This document shows positions 11,152-24,745 of a stretch of DNA of 64,000 bases, in pieces. The translations under genes were made by a program, and so were the position numbers. Source of the stretch: Trissonchulus latispiculum (lineage: Eukaryota > Nematoda > Enoplea > Enoplida > Ironidae); the NCBI GenBank assembly GCA_030248195.1, contig JASAND010022385.1:109916-173915 (forward strand), in the 5' to 3' direction. The notes under the pieces were generated by a model that saw nothing but the letters and a program-made list of their open reading frames with translations, made no database searches and was not told where the DNA came from. Every line of letters starts with the position of its first letter. Position 1 is the first letter of the stretch.

Positions 11152-14100
11152 TAGTTAAGAAACAGCCATATTTTAGTTTCAAATAAAAATAATTTCATTT
11201 AAAGTAACTGGTCACCAAGTATCTGCATATGTTAATGTGTATAGAATTCGTAAAATTATTCTCACTGATTTTGAAAAAGCTGGAAAGCTTTTAATGGTCA
11301 AATTAAAGCTTGTGAAATATCTTCAGCATGGCAACATTGAGCTAGACACCAGTATAGAAATTAGCAGGTGTAATTTTAAGGAGAGAAGAATTTCATTGAA
11401 TTAATGTTTCCTTCTGGATTCAAAATAAGCCCGAGAATTCTAGAAGAGTCCGATGCGATGGTCCTTGTCGTTTCGCATTAGTAGATGAGTAGACGAAAAT
11501 ATCAAACTTCTATTAGGTTTATGAGCTTTGCGCTAGAAAGGGTTTTCTTACGTGCTTCTACCTAACAACCGAATCAATATGTTTAGATCTGTACTCAAAG
11601 TCCATACGTGTATGTCTATACAGTCTTTTATATTAGCTAGGGTTTTTTGACATCCTAACCCTTTTGCCCATGTCTTCCCCTCTCTGTACGATTGCAATCA
11701 TTTTCTCTTCCCGTTAGATTCCCATTTCAACGCCATTTGATAAGTTCCATACTTGTAGTCAGTCAGTAGTTCCCTCGGCTGCCTTATATAAGAGTTTTGG
11801 AGACTTATTATTGATTTTTCTTCTCTTTCTGCTAAAGGCTTCTTTTCTAGGCCCCATTTCCCCCCTCAGCTCGCAGTAGTTCACCTCCTCCTATGTTCAG
11901 ATCTCTGTGCTCTGTCTAGCTCAAGCTTTCCTTCTATTTTCCTGCACGAAATCTAGCATTATATTTTGTAATTCTGTTCTTGTTAGCAGTAGTACCACAG
12001 CTGAGCCTAATTTTATGTTACCGTTACATTGGTTTATAGTCCCAGGTGCCCGTGCCAGAAGAATCTACGTATACTACAGCATACTAGATTACAGGATATA
12101 CCATACCAACTCTAGTGCACGACACTTTTACAGCAGGTACAACTAAAAATGAATAAACCTGAAAAGTTCAACCTTCTTCAAAAAACTGAGTTCAATTTCT
12201 GTAATCTTAGCTAGGTAATGGTGCGTTCAGGCACGAATGATAAAGAAACGTATTGTTCCCTGGATTTAGTTCTTCAGTATATCGGGAAAGGACAAAAGCA
12301 AGGGAACCTGTTTATCATATCAGTGGTGTTGGAGAAAGTACAGCGCTGTAATGAGGGTCACCTTTCAAGTCAAGTTTCATGTCAAGAGGTTCGACCCGGT
12401 CCTGACCCGATGTTTTTGTATTTGCCAGAATGTTTGACTTTTGACTGACTGCGAAAGATAAAAAAATTTTAATAAAATGAGTTATAGGCTTTGCCAGCCG
12501 ACCGGCCTGCTGCTGTAGTGTCCCATACCGGCCGGTCGTTTCCCGTTCCAACTTTTTAGCTGCTGTCCAAACTACAAGGAAAATTATGAACTATTTGATT
12601 GTTTTCAAAGCCAGTACAAAGGCGATAGACCAAGAAGGCCAAAACCTTTGGATAGGCCAAAAACTTGTCACCAGCCGTCCGGCCGACCCGTATTACAGGT
12701 CGGCCTATCACTGGCTCATCGGCCGGCCAGGCGCCCGGCGAACTGTGGCCGGCCACCCGGTCTGGACGGGCAGGGCTGGTAAGTTATCTTCTAATGCAAA
12801 CCGAGCTGCTATAATGTTTATACTCTTTCAACAAGTTCACAGATTAGCTAGCAGTATGACGCATGACGGCAGTCTTCAACTGTCGATCACATTTAAAGCT
12901 CTATTGCCAATAGGTACTTATATTTTAACCAGCAGAGGTAGCAAACTAATTAAATCTTGCCTCGCTTGTCAAAAACAGCTAGAACGCTACCATGGAAATC
13001 CTGTGCTTACATTAAGGCGATTTATACTTTTAAATAAGCAGATTTTTTATTTGAAAGCACTGCTTTGGAAAAGCACTCTGTTTCAGTTTAAAAGTGGTAA
13101 GCAGACAGTTGTTGCGTATTAAACGATTGAACTAATGACGCACTGAAAAGAGAAACGACTCAAAAGCTTTTGGTTACTGGTAGATCTCTCCATTGTATGA
13201 TGTTGCGTCGTTGCGATCTGAACACGAATCAGGAATCCGTTTTACAATTCAATGCTAAGCTAACGAAAAGCGGAATCGAAGAACAGGTTTCGGGTTCCTC
13301 CTCCTCCCATAAAATCTCTATGTGCAAACTTTCAGCAAACTCGGGGATAAAACATTTTGATCCCCTTTGTTCCCTGCCAACTTGAAAATTTAAAAATTCT
13401 AAACCTTTTGAATTCAACAGAGTCTAGCATTCAACATTTCAAAGTCAAAACAAATTCAAATATTAGGGCTGGAGAGAATGGCGAAAGAAATCCGAATATT
13501 TTTTGTTTGAAAAGTTGAACAACAACAAAACTTATAAACAAGTAATGGTTCACTTGCTTCCTTCATGAGTTTCTGATGCAGAAAATCTAACTTATTAGTC
13601 TAGTGGTCAATTTGCAAACTTAAGCGATTCGATTGGAAAGGCCGAGGCCCATCTTAGACGGTCTGACAGGTAGAATGAATGGCGAATTCTAATGCCGACT
13701 GCTCACAAATAGAATCCTTTGAGTGAATCCTTCCCAAACAAGGAACTTTTAAGAACGAAGCGAAAACTACCGTAATGCCCTTTTCTCTCCAAGCGGAGAG
13801 GAAGTTTCTGTATTAAGTTAATTTGGAACAGCCTTCCACTAAACTGGAAGGAGTACAAATAAATTATCGTCGGCTTATTAACAGGAGGGAGAATATTCTC
13901 GCCTTGTAGTAGATGTAGCGGTGGTTTGAACTGCTGCACTCTGCCCGGAAAAGCAGCTCGCTGAAGATCGGAAAGTGTAGCTCTGATACTGTTAAAACCG
14001 TTTCAGTACTAATCTCTGCAGCTGCAAATTCGTTACTAAATCATTTACCGTTCGAAGAATTTAGTTGGAACCGTTTCCATTCGGCCTCAAGCTTTAGCGG

Positions 14101-14634
14101 ATTTGTGCTGCACGCAACGAGGTTTTCAAAAACTGCTGGTAACATTACTTTAGTATCCAGAAATAAGCTGTTGGAGGCAGCCAATATATCTTTGAGCGGA
14201 TGAGTATCAGTGATTAGATTCGCAATAACAACGAATCATGTAAATGCTAATTTTTCAGTGAAGCAGAAACACAAATTTAACCCTTCGTCCTACATTAGTC
14301 CCTGCACAACACCCAATTAGCTTTCTTTAAATTTCATTTATTACTTCTTTTTTATGGTTAATTAAGTGAATCTTATCCTTTCTTTTAATTGATCATTATC
14401 CCTCATGTCAACGGTTCATAGGGAAATTTCCTATTTTAGCTATTGTTCTATTCCACCCAAACGCAGTAAAGGTAGACTTAGTAGATACGTACGTCACTAG
14501 ATCGGTCTGTTAGCAACTGATAAGGAGTCATTCATAACGTAGGTAGGTCTTGACTAAGGCTCTCTTCATGGTTGGTTACCAGAGACTGACAAAGTCCTGA
14601 ATATTGGAGAAACGATTATTTTCATAACTATTCG
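11152..14634. other. intergenic region without a supported gene
   Basis: I see no exon with family similarity here. A GGCCGG-rich patch at about 12490-12785 (GACCGGCC, GGCCGGCC, CCGGCCGG) looks like decayed material of the GGCCGG-carrying hAT-like type. The 178-residue open frame over it is repeat translation. The last few hundred bases before 14635 should contain the PC2 promoter, but no TATA box stands out. Confidence 0.5.
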
Positions 14635-17600
14635 ATGTTGGTATATAATGTACGATATGTGGGTGCTGCGTGCTGCGGACTGCTAGCTGTGCTGAACTGT
14701 GCTCTTGCAGCCACTGTATATACTCATGACTTCCTGGTTCATACCAGCGGAAAGGAGGCGGCTCATCGGATAGCCAAGAGACATGGAATGGCCATCGTCA
14801 AGCCGGTAAGCGATTAGCTTTACTTTGTCTCCATTTGTAAACTGTATCAGTTCAATGAATAAATGCACTAAAATTTATTTGTTTAGTTAAGATGAAATGG
14901 GAAACGAAATAAATATTTGAATAAAATAAATTTAAAAAATAGAAGATTGGATTTTAAATTAACTGGCATGTCTTGTCATAAACTGAAATTCAGACAATTA
15001 ATTTACTTCGGAAGAAAGTTTCATTGCTTTGATTTTTGTAATTTATTGTTTGCAGCTGGCTGGAGACGAGACTGCATGGCATATGCGTCATTTAGGGGTT
15101 CCTCAGGCTAGGACCAAACGAAGCATATACCACGAGAAGAAGCTTAGAGCTGACAGAGATGTATGTGGATTTATTCATTAATTGTGTAAACTTAAAACTT
15201 AAAATTCGGACTTTTTAGTTATTTGTTGAGTAATGAACCTGATGATGTACCTGATTTTTTGATGTTGACTTAACCTTAAGCTTAAGAAATAAAGAAATTA
15301 TACATTGATACATGCTACCTTCAGGTTCACCACGCTGAACAACAACTAGGCTTCAAGCGAAAGAAGCGTGGTTACAGACCTCTTCAGGAAAAACTTCAAC
15401 AGCTGGAATTTACAGCTCTTCAATCACCGAGTGATCCTCTGTATCCCTATCAGTGGTATTTGGTAAGTCATTAGAAAATAAGTACCCTCAAATGTTATAG
15501 TCGTATACTCTCTCGTATTAGAACTTTTGGTGCAAAACCGTGCTTTCAATGCTAAGCTGCAGCTGTAGGCTAATGTGACGGGAATGGAGGGATACAGATC
15601 CCCAGCTCAACAAAAATCGTCCTGCATAATGGAAAAAGGTATGCTCCCAGCGATTTTCACCAAAAGGTTCTGTGTCTATTTTTAGCAAATTTTGGCAATT
15701 TTTTCACACTATTTCTGACATATCCCTATTTGTTTCCAAGTTTTTGGCCATATATGTTCACAACTTACAAATTTTGCAAAGTTTGTGGTGGTGGTGGACC
15801 CCCTTAAAATTTTTGAATTTTGCAGGGTCTTCTCACCAGGGTCGGAGTAGAGCACATCCGAAATTCGGCCCCGTGTTAATTTTTGATATATGTACCAAAA
15901 GATGGGTTTTTCTAAACTAAGCTTTGAGTAAATTAATTTCAAGTGGTAAAAATGAAAATACTGCTTACTGCTTAGGCCTTGGAGGTTTGATTGAAGTGCG
16001 AGATTACTTTGCAGCAGGATAGGTCAATCAATAATCAATAGCTCTTTATTACAATTAGCAAACCGTCATTACAACTGTCTCAAAAATTCGCACATTTTAA
16101 TCGCTGATGTCTGTTTAAATTTGTGGGTTTTGTTTTTAGTTTTGTGTGTGTTTTTCGTGTTTTTGTTTGTATTCTAATTAACTTCCTTAGTCCAACGCAT
16201 ACTTTGAACAAATTAAAAACTTGGCTGATACCGACCGACTTGTTAGCTAGCTTTTGGACTACACATTTACTTTGTAATTTTAGAAAAATACGGGTCAGGG
16301 TGGAGGGAAGCCAAAATTGGATCTTAATGTAGAGAAAGCTTGGGCGCTTGGATATACGGGGAAAAATGTTACAACAGCAATCATGGATGATGGTATAATT
16401 CTTAAATTTATTTTAGGTTTTTATTCCATACGTTATTAAACTGCGATAAAATATTATATAGGTTATATTTAAAAAATGAAGTAGTTTTTCATTTTCTGTC
16501 GTGTACTAGAGCCATCTTTTGTGGGTGAACAACACGTGTACGCTGAAAATAGAAGTTTTCTCTTTTATCCAGATTCACCCGGAAACCAAAAAACAACTTG
16601 GAATGGAAGGTGGGATTGTTGTTCATTTAGGTCTCTATTTCAAATCCTCAACTAGCTGGCACAAAAATTGAATAAAACATGGCAAATGCACGTTTTTAAA
16701 CTATATTTTTGTTTATTTTAGGGGTCGACTACATGCATCCTGATTTAATCCACAATTTTGTGAGTGTATTATTGGTACTGTCCGTTTATGAATAACGTGT
16801 AAAAACGACAAGCAACCACTGCGATAAAGGGTCAGCTCACTTAGCTTAGCTGATCGAACATATTATATTACTTTGGAGTACATATTTGCATTAATAAAAG
16901 TACACTATTTTGTTTTTTCCAGCTTTCTGAATATTGTGTTTATCCTAAAAGATAGAAATGCGCAGGAAAAGGAGCATAAAATGAATCGGGATATGCGCAC
17001 CATTTAATACTTTCCTGCATTTATTGTAGAACGCCCCAGCTAGTTATGATTTTAGTAGCAATGATCCATATCCTTATCCCAGATACACGGATGACTGGTT
17101 TAACAGGTAATTGTGTATAATATTTAAAGAAAGCGCATTAAAGCAGCTTGACATTAAAGTAGGTGACAGTAGGTCGCGTAAACCACGAAGAAGCAAACAT
17201 AAATCTTCGAGGAATTCAGGCTTTTAGAGAACCGATGTCTCGTTCAAAACAACTATAGTTTGAGTTCGCATTGTCGCCAGCGCTTTTCACTTTCTGTCTT
17301 AATTAGAACTAGTTTCATTAGCTTAAAACTGATTGATTCGCGGCTACCATTACACTATAAATCTCCAAAATGGACCGTGTGCAAATTGCAGACATGAGCC
17401 AAATCCAAAATAAGGGGCTAACTTCTTTCAGCTGGTATTGGGGTTGAGCGACCTTTTTGCAGAGATGAGCCTGAGATGGGCTCAAACCGCCAAAGCACAC
17501 TGATGTGACTGATTTAGAATTTCAGACGTTTTTATTGACTCTGTCTGCGTCGACATGTGTGTTTCTGAAATTCATTTTAGCCATGGAACTCGTTGTGCAG

Positions 17601-20600
17601 GAGAAATTGCTGCAGCTCGAGATAACGGGGTATGCGGAGTCGGTGTTGCCTACAACTCCAAAATTGCAGGTATTAATTTGGATTGGTTAGTACCTGAAAT
17701 TCAATTTTTTATCTTAACCTTTCATGGCGTTTTCAGATTCCATCAAAAACGGCAGCCCTACTTCATTATTGTCTAGCTAACTGATCGGACAACAGTTGTT
17801 TCCATTGTAGAAATGAGCGTTTGGTTCTGGTTTTTAACCTTGCCTTTGACCTGGTACTTTCGATATCCCGTGAGCTAGGTTGTAGTACCACCAAAGGTGC
17901 ACCCACTTCTTTTCCCATAGATTATGTTGTCTGCTCATTGTTAACTGGCACATATCCGTAACCATAAGCATTCCTCCCGCAATCCGCAGTTGTGTTTTCA
18001 ATTTCAGGTATTCGTATGTTGGATCAACCTTATATGACAGATTTAATTGAGGCTAATTCAATGGGTCATGAGCCAAACATGATTGACATTTACTCCGCGA
18101 GTTGGGGGCCTACGGACGATGGAAAGACGGTAGATGGGCCCAGAAATGCCACCATGCGAGCCATCGTTAAAGGAGTGAATGAGGTAAATACTTATAGTAT
18201 CCTTTTAATTGATAGGAGTAAGATGCTTAAAAAATAATTAAAATTTAGTAAGTTGTACTGAGAACAAATAACATTAAGATTAAGGTTAAGATCCGAGATG
18301 AGATAAGCCTCCGATTTCTATTTAAACTTTCCTATATATTTTTCCTTTTTGTTATTCCTCCTGTCTTGTCTGTTATTTGAAGTGTCATATTTGTTATATA
18401 TGTCCGCTTTGTGGTCTCCTGGTCATTTTAGGGTCGTCACGGTTTGGGTTCAATTTTCGTCTGGGCCTCCGGGGATGGTGGTGACGACGACGACTGTAAC
18501 TGTGATGGCTACGCGGCCAGTATGTGGACCATCTCCATCAACTCAGCCATCAACGATGGGGAGAACGCTCACTATGATGAGTCTTGCAGTTCCACCTTGG
18601 CCTCCACCTTCAGCAACGGCGGAAAGAATCCACAAACTGGAGTGGTACACCTTCAAACTATAATATGAACACACAGTATATAATAAACATAAAACTAAAT
18701 ATGTACCCTATATCTACTAAACCTCCAATATAGATGCTATTAATGAAATTAATATTTTTTTACATTGCTTGCTTAGTTGTGATCTGCAAAACTATATTCT
18801 GAGGAATATAGAGCACGTCAGTCGTCATATCGACACCATGGCTGACGCTAGATTTTTAAAAAGATGAAGGGGCCACAAATGTAAATTTATATTTACAAAT
18901 TTACAATTTTTATACCATTTTAGGCAACCACCGATTTGTACGGAAAGTGCACGACTAGCCACAGCGGAACCTCCGCTGCAGCTCCAGAGGCTGCTGGAGT
19001 TTACGCTTTGGCAATTGAAGCAAAGTAAGCCTCAAAATTTTGTTGATGCCAAATTATCAACGGAAAGAGACTATGGACTCTTTTGCCTTAACGTTTCTAT
19101 AACGTGTATTCCTTTGTGTATTCCTTTGTGTATTCCTATAACGTGTATTCCTTTGTAGTATATATAGGTACGCATCTGTTTTGTTGTTTTTATCTCTGTA
19201 TTTGTTTCAGTCCTCGGCTAACTTGGCGTGATCTTCAGCATTTGACTGTTCTCGGATCCAGCCGAAACTCTTTGTATGATGGGCGGTGCAGAGAAATGCC
19301 AGACTTAGGAATTGAAGACGATAACAGTCCTCACATGGTGGACAATAAGGTATTGCCAACAAACAGAGTAGACAGTAATTGATGTCGTAACGTTGACTTA
19401 ATTGTGGCTTTAACAATTACAATATAAATAACTTTTAATAACTAAAATAGCTAACTATTATCTGTTCTATTCGTGTTTAGAATTGTTCTCACTTTGAGTG
19501 GCAAATGAATGGAGTCGGTCTCGAGTACAACCATCTGTTCGGCTATGGAGTTTTGGATGCGGCTGAAATCGTCATCTTGGCTGCAGCATGGAAAACCGTT
19601 CCTCCAAGATATCACTGTGAAGCCGGAACCATTATGGAACCTCAGTAAGCCTTACACTCTTTGGAAGTCATTATTTAGTCATTAATATTAAGACTTTTGC
19701 AGGTATCTAAAAGGTGTAAATAGTTTGCAGACTTTTGGTTGCAGTACAGTTTTGTTAAGAAAAGGTTTCAAATACTTACCGGCTCATTCGCTATTAATGA
19801 ATTCGTATCTCGACTACACCGACTTAAGCGCCTTTAAAATGGAAGAGCATTTGGGACAAGATGACAATTTAATCCACAGCTGTGCGGGCAGAAACTGCGC
19901 CATAACTAAGCCTACGCCTAGCCTAAGGTTAGTCTGAACTAAATCTACTCTAAGCCATGTGGCAAAGTGAGCGTTCCACTCTCGACTATACACATTAGTT
20001 ACATATACACTAGCTATTACCAAGAGTACATAATATAAGAGTGTGCCACTAGGCACACTCTATGTTATCAGAGCAAAATCTATGCTCTTATGGCTAACGG
20101 CCCATCCCCCCGTAAATCAGACCCATCACTTCAAAGAATTTTGAGCGCTATGTTAGTTAGTTAGTTAGTTTATTCCCAACCAAAAACAGAATTATCAAAA
20201 CAAAATTAACAAGAAACTATAGCAAAGCGGCAACAAATATACCAAACCGGAAAAAAGAAAAGTGTCTAAACACATTCTAATGTACGTGGCAAAGTATTGA
20301 CAGGAGGGAAGGGATCAGGGCTGGGCCAATTGCACGGCCACTAACGCCCGGCCCCTAATGAAGTTATGAAAAGAAACAGTAGCAAGTCGGTTTTTGAATT
20401 CCACTATATTTACAGCATTAACGATTTGTTCATCAAGAGAGTTCCATATAGGAATTATTCGATTTGCGAAAAAATGCTTACGAATATCTAAGTTTGCACG
20501 TTTCCACATTAATTTGTAAGAATGACCTCTAGTACTTAAAGCAGGAGTAAATTCAAAGAACTCTGAAAAACTTAAGTCGACTAAACCATGGAGCATTTTG

Positions 20601-23600
20601 TAAACAAAAATTATATCTTTAATAATCCGTCTTTCCTCCAAAGAGGGAAGGTTTAAAATTTTCAAACGTTCATGATAAGGTAGGGTGGAAATCCCTGGCA
20701 ATCGTCTAGTAAATAACCGTTGAACTCGTTCTATTAAATCTATGTTTGTGTTCTAAAGCTCGAAGCAGGCACAAAATTCGCGCAACCCACTGCTTGTGTT
20801 TTCGAGCTTAAGGGGGCGGGTCGCTTTGGGTCAAAATCGATAGTCACGGATTTCGCTCATTTTCGCACACAGTATAGGTACATATGTCCTCAAAAACAAG
20901 ACAAAACATTAGAGTTCGAAACCAAACTGTGGCAGAGATATTCAGCTATAAAGTTGGAAAACTTGAAAATCACTGTGGTTTGCCCTCCAAGGTCATGTTG
21001 AGACAGAACGTCAGCGAAATTTGGGTCAACTAATATGGCAAATTAATTCTGTGGGTTGGCTAATATTCTAATACTAAAACGACTCCGGCATACCCACTCA
21101 GTCGTTCACAGCACATTCTTTGATTGTGAACTGAGCCTTTTTACACTAACTGTGACCTCAAACTTTAACTTGCTCTAACTTTCAGATACTAAATTTCAGA
21201 CACATAGTTCTATTAGAAGAGTTGTTCAGCTCATCATTAGCTATCGAATGATACCCAATTTGTCTATATTTTGGAAATTTCAAAAATTGACTTTTGTGAC
21301 CTGAAAGCGATCAAAGGAGCCGACACGACAGAAAAGTTCTACCTTGAAGCATTTGCCTTTACCATAATGCCCGGCAGGCATTCCGAGTTTTATGTGCCAA
21401 TTTTGGTGACTTTCGAGTGGGTAACCAGTTAGAAATTATTAAAAGAACGATAAAATTGTGCAAAAAGATGATTTCTGGCAAAATTAGCACATTTTGTGGC
21501 AAGTTTTTTGAGAGCACTACAAATGGTAGAAATTTGCAACTACTGTCATAAGAATTCTGGGTATGCGTAGAGTGCAACTATCTATAAGCGATTTCGGTAG
21601 CTTTTGCCAATCGTGCAGGAGAGCCGAAAATGTTTTGCTGGTCCTGTTTTTCGTGGTACAAAAAACACCAATTTTCCGAAATTTTGACTTTGAAAAATCG
21701 CCAAAAATCAGACACTCAACAGAATTGTTCCAGAAGGGTTATTTGCACTCTCTGGTATATATGTCCTTAACATGTACAACAAGGTTGCAGCGCTAATTTT
21801 TCTGCCACAAACTTTTAACCTAACTTTTTCATTTTCCTATGTTTAACACATGTCGAGGTCACCTTTGAAGGGCTCTACAGAACGATTGAAACAATATTAC
21901 GCTAAACGCACCTGTCTTGTTTTGAGGACCTATTAGGACTACAAGATATGTGAAAATGAGCAAAATCGGCGATGGTCGAAAAATCGGTCAAAAAGCGACC
22001 CCCCCCTTAAGCACAAACATAGAGTGAGCGTACCCCCGTTTCGACCAGGTACTGGTTTGCCGGGGGGGGGGGGGGTAGGCCGTTAGCGTGCAGAGCATAG
22101 TTTATGCTCTGATAATATAGAGCTTGAATAGTGGCATCCTCTTATAATTATGTACTCTTGCTATTACGTAATATTATTAGTTATTACGCATTAGTGATGT
22201 TTCAGGCACTGAAGCTGAAACTAGGTTTCAGGCTGTACAGGTTTCAGTTTCAGTCACTGAAACTGAAACCTAAACTGAATATTTTGGGAGAAACTAAAAC
22301 TGAAACTGAAACTGAAACTGAAACCAGGTTTCAGTCTTTTCAAAACTTGAAGATTTGAAGGTTTGAGTTTTCGTTAGTATTCTGCAGTGGGAGTATCGAA
22401 ATAATTATCAGTTTATGCGCTATATTATTTCTGAAATCTAATAGAAACTGCCGTTTTTTGAATGAACTGAAACTGAATCTGAAGCACTTAAACATTAGTG
22501 CTAAACACTAATACACTATATAAACTACTGACACTAGAACTGAAACCGAAATTATCTTGGACGGCCGACCAAAACTGAAACTAAAATCGGTTACTGAAGC
22601 AACACTAATACGCATACAGCGAATACCTACAATAATTTTGCACGTGCATATATTTAGCCCTATTCCATCATCTGGTAGTTTGATCATGGAAATCACCACG
22701 GATGCTTGCGTTGGAACCAAAACTGAAATCAACTATCTTGAGCACGTTCAGGCAGTGATCAGTCTAAACAGCACGCGGCGCGGAGACGTCACTTTGTACT
22801 TAATTTCGCCATCTGGAACTAGGTGAGCACACAGTGACAGTACTCAGGCAGATCTTCTTCCCTAAAGGTGTGTTCATAGTCGCAAACGCACAGAGACGAG
22901 CGTCGACGCTTCGGAATGTAACATGCCGTTTTAACCGTTGAAAATTAATTGTAACATGTTCATGCTCACGAACGCATGCAGACGCTTACATTTACATACA
23001 CGGGTCTACTTGCGACAGGAACTTATGAATACAGTAGGAGTCCAGTTTTATCGGGTACACGGCTACGCTTCGAATCACTCAGAATGCTTCATAAGATTTT
23101 CTGTTGATTGACTTAAGTGAACGCCTCCTTTTGTCTTGGAGCTGTTTTGTGAGGTTGTCAAATTTAGTTATGTACTTTACAGTTGCACTTAATGCTGAAA
23201 CGTAATTATATTTAGACAAATATTTGGCTTAGGAAGGGTTTTCCACAGGGTTTATGTACCACTAAAGCATTGATGTTTTTTGACACTAAATACAAAATTA
23301 GAACATAGCTTTCCTGTTCGAAAAATTCATTATGCAACAGGGAGGAGGAGTCGAATCAAGTCGCAAATGGTTCGGGTGGAGCTTTCTAGCTTCTCTCTAG
23401 CCTGCTCGTCGAGCAGAGATCGACCATATGCTACAGCGAATTCACTCGTGATACAACTATCCAAAGCTAATGTCAGGATTGGCTCTCTTCATTCCATTAA
23501 TTGGCAATTAATAAGCCGTTGGTAATCTCGTCTGCTGAAATCCTACATTTTTCAAATTCGACTTGTGGAAGCGAGTCACAGTCAACTATTTTTTTCCTGC

Positions 23601-24177
23601 ACTTTAGATCAATGATTTTGAGTGAACGTCCAAAGGACAGTGATGACAAGGACGGATTCACAAACTGGCCATTCATGACGACTCACACTTGGGGAGAAAA
23701 TCCGCAGGGTCGATGGAGATTAGTAGCTCGTTTTCATGTATGTGCATTACGATGGTGAACAATCTACTATACACTGTAATGTAGCAGACGAGCATGATGG
23801 GTGTCTGCCTAGAGTAGATTTTCGCTAAAAATACCGATAGTAAGATTTTTGTTAAAAGGATTTCTAACTGAGTACAGATGATCAGACTTGACGTCGAGTA
23901 TTGGAAGTGAAATAAGTCAAATATGTGCCACATGTTATATAATGTGACACCCATAAGTCGCGAAGCTAATGCTATAGAACGCCATTGATAAACCAAGTTG
24001 CATTTACTATTTCAGGGAAAGAAACCTCAGTCGGGTTGGTTAAACCGGTGGACTCTAATGCTACACGGAACTAAAGAAGCACCCTACACAGGAATTGAAC
24101 CACTGAAGGGTCATGTTAATGCCAAATTGGAGGTGGTTCAGCGAGCCCACAAGAGAATGATCGCTAAGAGAGCCTAG
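14635..24177 (+). CDS. PCSK2: prohormone convertase 2 (neuroendocrine convertase 2), complete
   Basis: Fifteen exons: 14635-14805, 15056-15160, 15325-15462, 16284-16392, 16722-16759, 17030-17106, 17581-17669, 18008-18183, 18432-18644, 18924-19024, 19211-19349, 19481-19644, 22658-22822, 23608-23737, 24016-24177. All have GT-AG borders and matching phases, and they encode 658 residues, close to the usual length of about 640. PC2 is a calcium-dependent subtilisin-like protease of dense-core vesicles that cuts neuropeptide precursors at dibasic sites. In order there is a signal peptide (residues 1-25), a propeptide with an internal TKRS site, the maturation site KRKKRG near residue 105, the catalytic domain with Asp173 (MDDG), His214 (SHGTRC) and Ser389 (SGTSAAAPE), and a P domain with an RRGD motif. 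Asp316 in ASGDGG replaces the oxyanion Asn of all other convertases, which is diagnostic for PC2. The tail after the P domain is short and basic. Intron 12 (19645-22657) is swollen by nested transposons. Nothing disrupts the frame. Confidence 0.97.
20152..20737 (-). mobile_element. 5'-truncated CR1/Jockey-type LINE, ORF2 C-terminus
   Basis: The minus-strand frame 20701-20315 carries the carboxy-terminal segment of non-LTR retrotransposon ORF2 proteins: the [12 protein letters not shown] helix, the TRGHSYKL motif, and [13 protein letters not shown] followed by VEFKNRL. The frame ends QLAQP and is followed on the minus strand by AATAAA and a (CTAA)n tail next to the insertion point at about 20152, as in L2/CR1-like elements with microsatellite tails. 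The reverse transcriptase core and everything upstream are missing. This is a dead fragment. Confidence 0.8.
20812..22006. mobile_element. TTAA element, copy 1 (GGGGGGTCGCTTT ends)
   Basis: Flanked by TTAA (20808-20811 and 22007-22010). The uninterrupted MITE has a single TTAA at this point (GAGCTTAAGCAC), so the duplication is directly visible. The ends are G-rich, followed by GTCGCTTT and a segment ending CGCTCATTTTC. The 1195-base element has no coding frame of note. Related copies are at 44805-46244 and 46323-47542. Confidence 0.85.
22192..22607. mobile_element. hAT-like MITE with GAAACT arrays
   Basis: The termini are TAGTGATGTTTCAGG and, inverted, TAGTGTTGCTTCAG. The flanks are TTACGCAT (22184-22191) and ATACGCAT (22608-22615), an 8-bp TSD with one mismatch. 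The interior is dominated by GAAACT hexamers. It ends 50 bases upstream of PC2 exon 13, so the acceptor region of that exon borders the element. Confidence 0.75.
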
Positions 24178-24289
24178 AGCCAACACCCCACTCTTTCAGA
24201 ACACGTTTAAATTTTTTATTAAGATAATCTAATTTCTTTATGGAACAGGGCAGCAGTAAAGCAGCAGCAGCAGCATGTACGTGTAAATC

Positions 24290-24295
24290 AATAAA
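24290..24295 (+). promoter_or_regulatory. AATAAA poly(A) signal of PC2
   Basis: A canonical hexamer lies about 110 bases after the PC2 stop codon and just before an inverted-repeat element. Confidence 0.6.
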
Positions 24296-24324
24296 ATGTC
24301 TTGTGGAATTGAGCACCTATGTTT

Positions 24325-24745
24325 CTAATGAAATTAGGATCTCTTTAGCTTTATCCCCCACACAACTTTACCTATCCCTGGTCAACTTCAAAGGCTTATT
24401 GCAAGACACCAACAAAACTTTAGAGCATGATTTATACATCGTTAGAATGCTCCAGATTGCTCTATTTAATGGTATAAAGCAGTTTGCTGTAGCTTGCTGC
24501 TATGAAAAGTCAAGCTTAAGGAACGATCAAGTTACCCCTTTTTGCAATTTTTGGCTTAACTTTTTATAGCAGCAAGCTACAGCAAACTGCTTTACACCAT
24601 TAAATAGAGCACATCTCGAGTATTGTACTGTACTGTATAAATCGTGCTCTAAAGTTCTGCTGATCTCTTGCATTAAGAATTTGAAGTTGACCAACTTTTG
24701 TTGGGGGGATAAAGTTAAAGAGATCCTGAAATTCTAATAAATGTA
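24325..24745. repeat. long inverted repeat (MITE-like)
   Basis: The left arm contains GATCTCTTTAGCTTTATCCC and a later AGCAGTTTGCTGTAGCTTGC. The right arm contains both in inverse orientation. The arms are about 160 bases around a centre near 24530. No clear TSD was found. The 109-residue frame at 24240-24569 is a product of this repeat. Directly after it, TAATAAATGTAAGCACTGTT is repeated once in tandem. Confidence 0.65.

Larger units (their letters stand above)
20021..22160. mobile_element. 7-bp-TSD MITE, copy 2, interrupted by a LINE and a TTAA element
   Basis: Termini CAAGAGTACATAAT and its inverse are flanked by exact CTATTAC (20014-20020 and 22161-22167). The MITE proper is about 400 bases, but two later insertions, a LINE fragment (about 20152-20737) and a TTAA element (20812-22006), stretch it to 2.1 kb. 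The uninterrupted copy at 55814-56212 shows how the parts join. Confidence 0.85.

Noticed and set aside
12586..13122. 178-residue open frame on the + strand
   Set aside because: It runs over GGCCGG-rich transposon-like sequence, has no domain motif and a composition unlike the real exons nearby.
13590..13660. tRNA-like stretch with TCTAGTGGTCAA and GATTCGATTGG
   Set aside because: The box spacing is short and I could not fold acceptor and anticodon stems.
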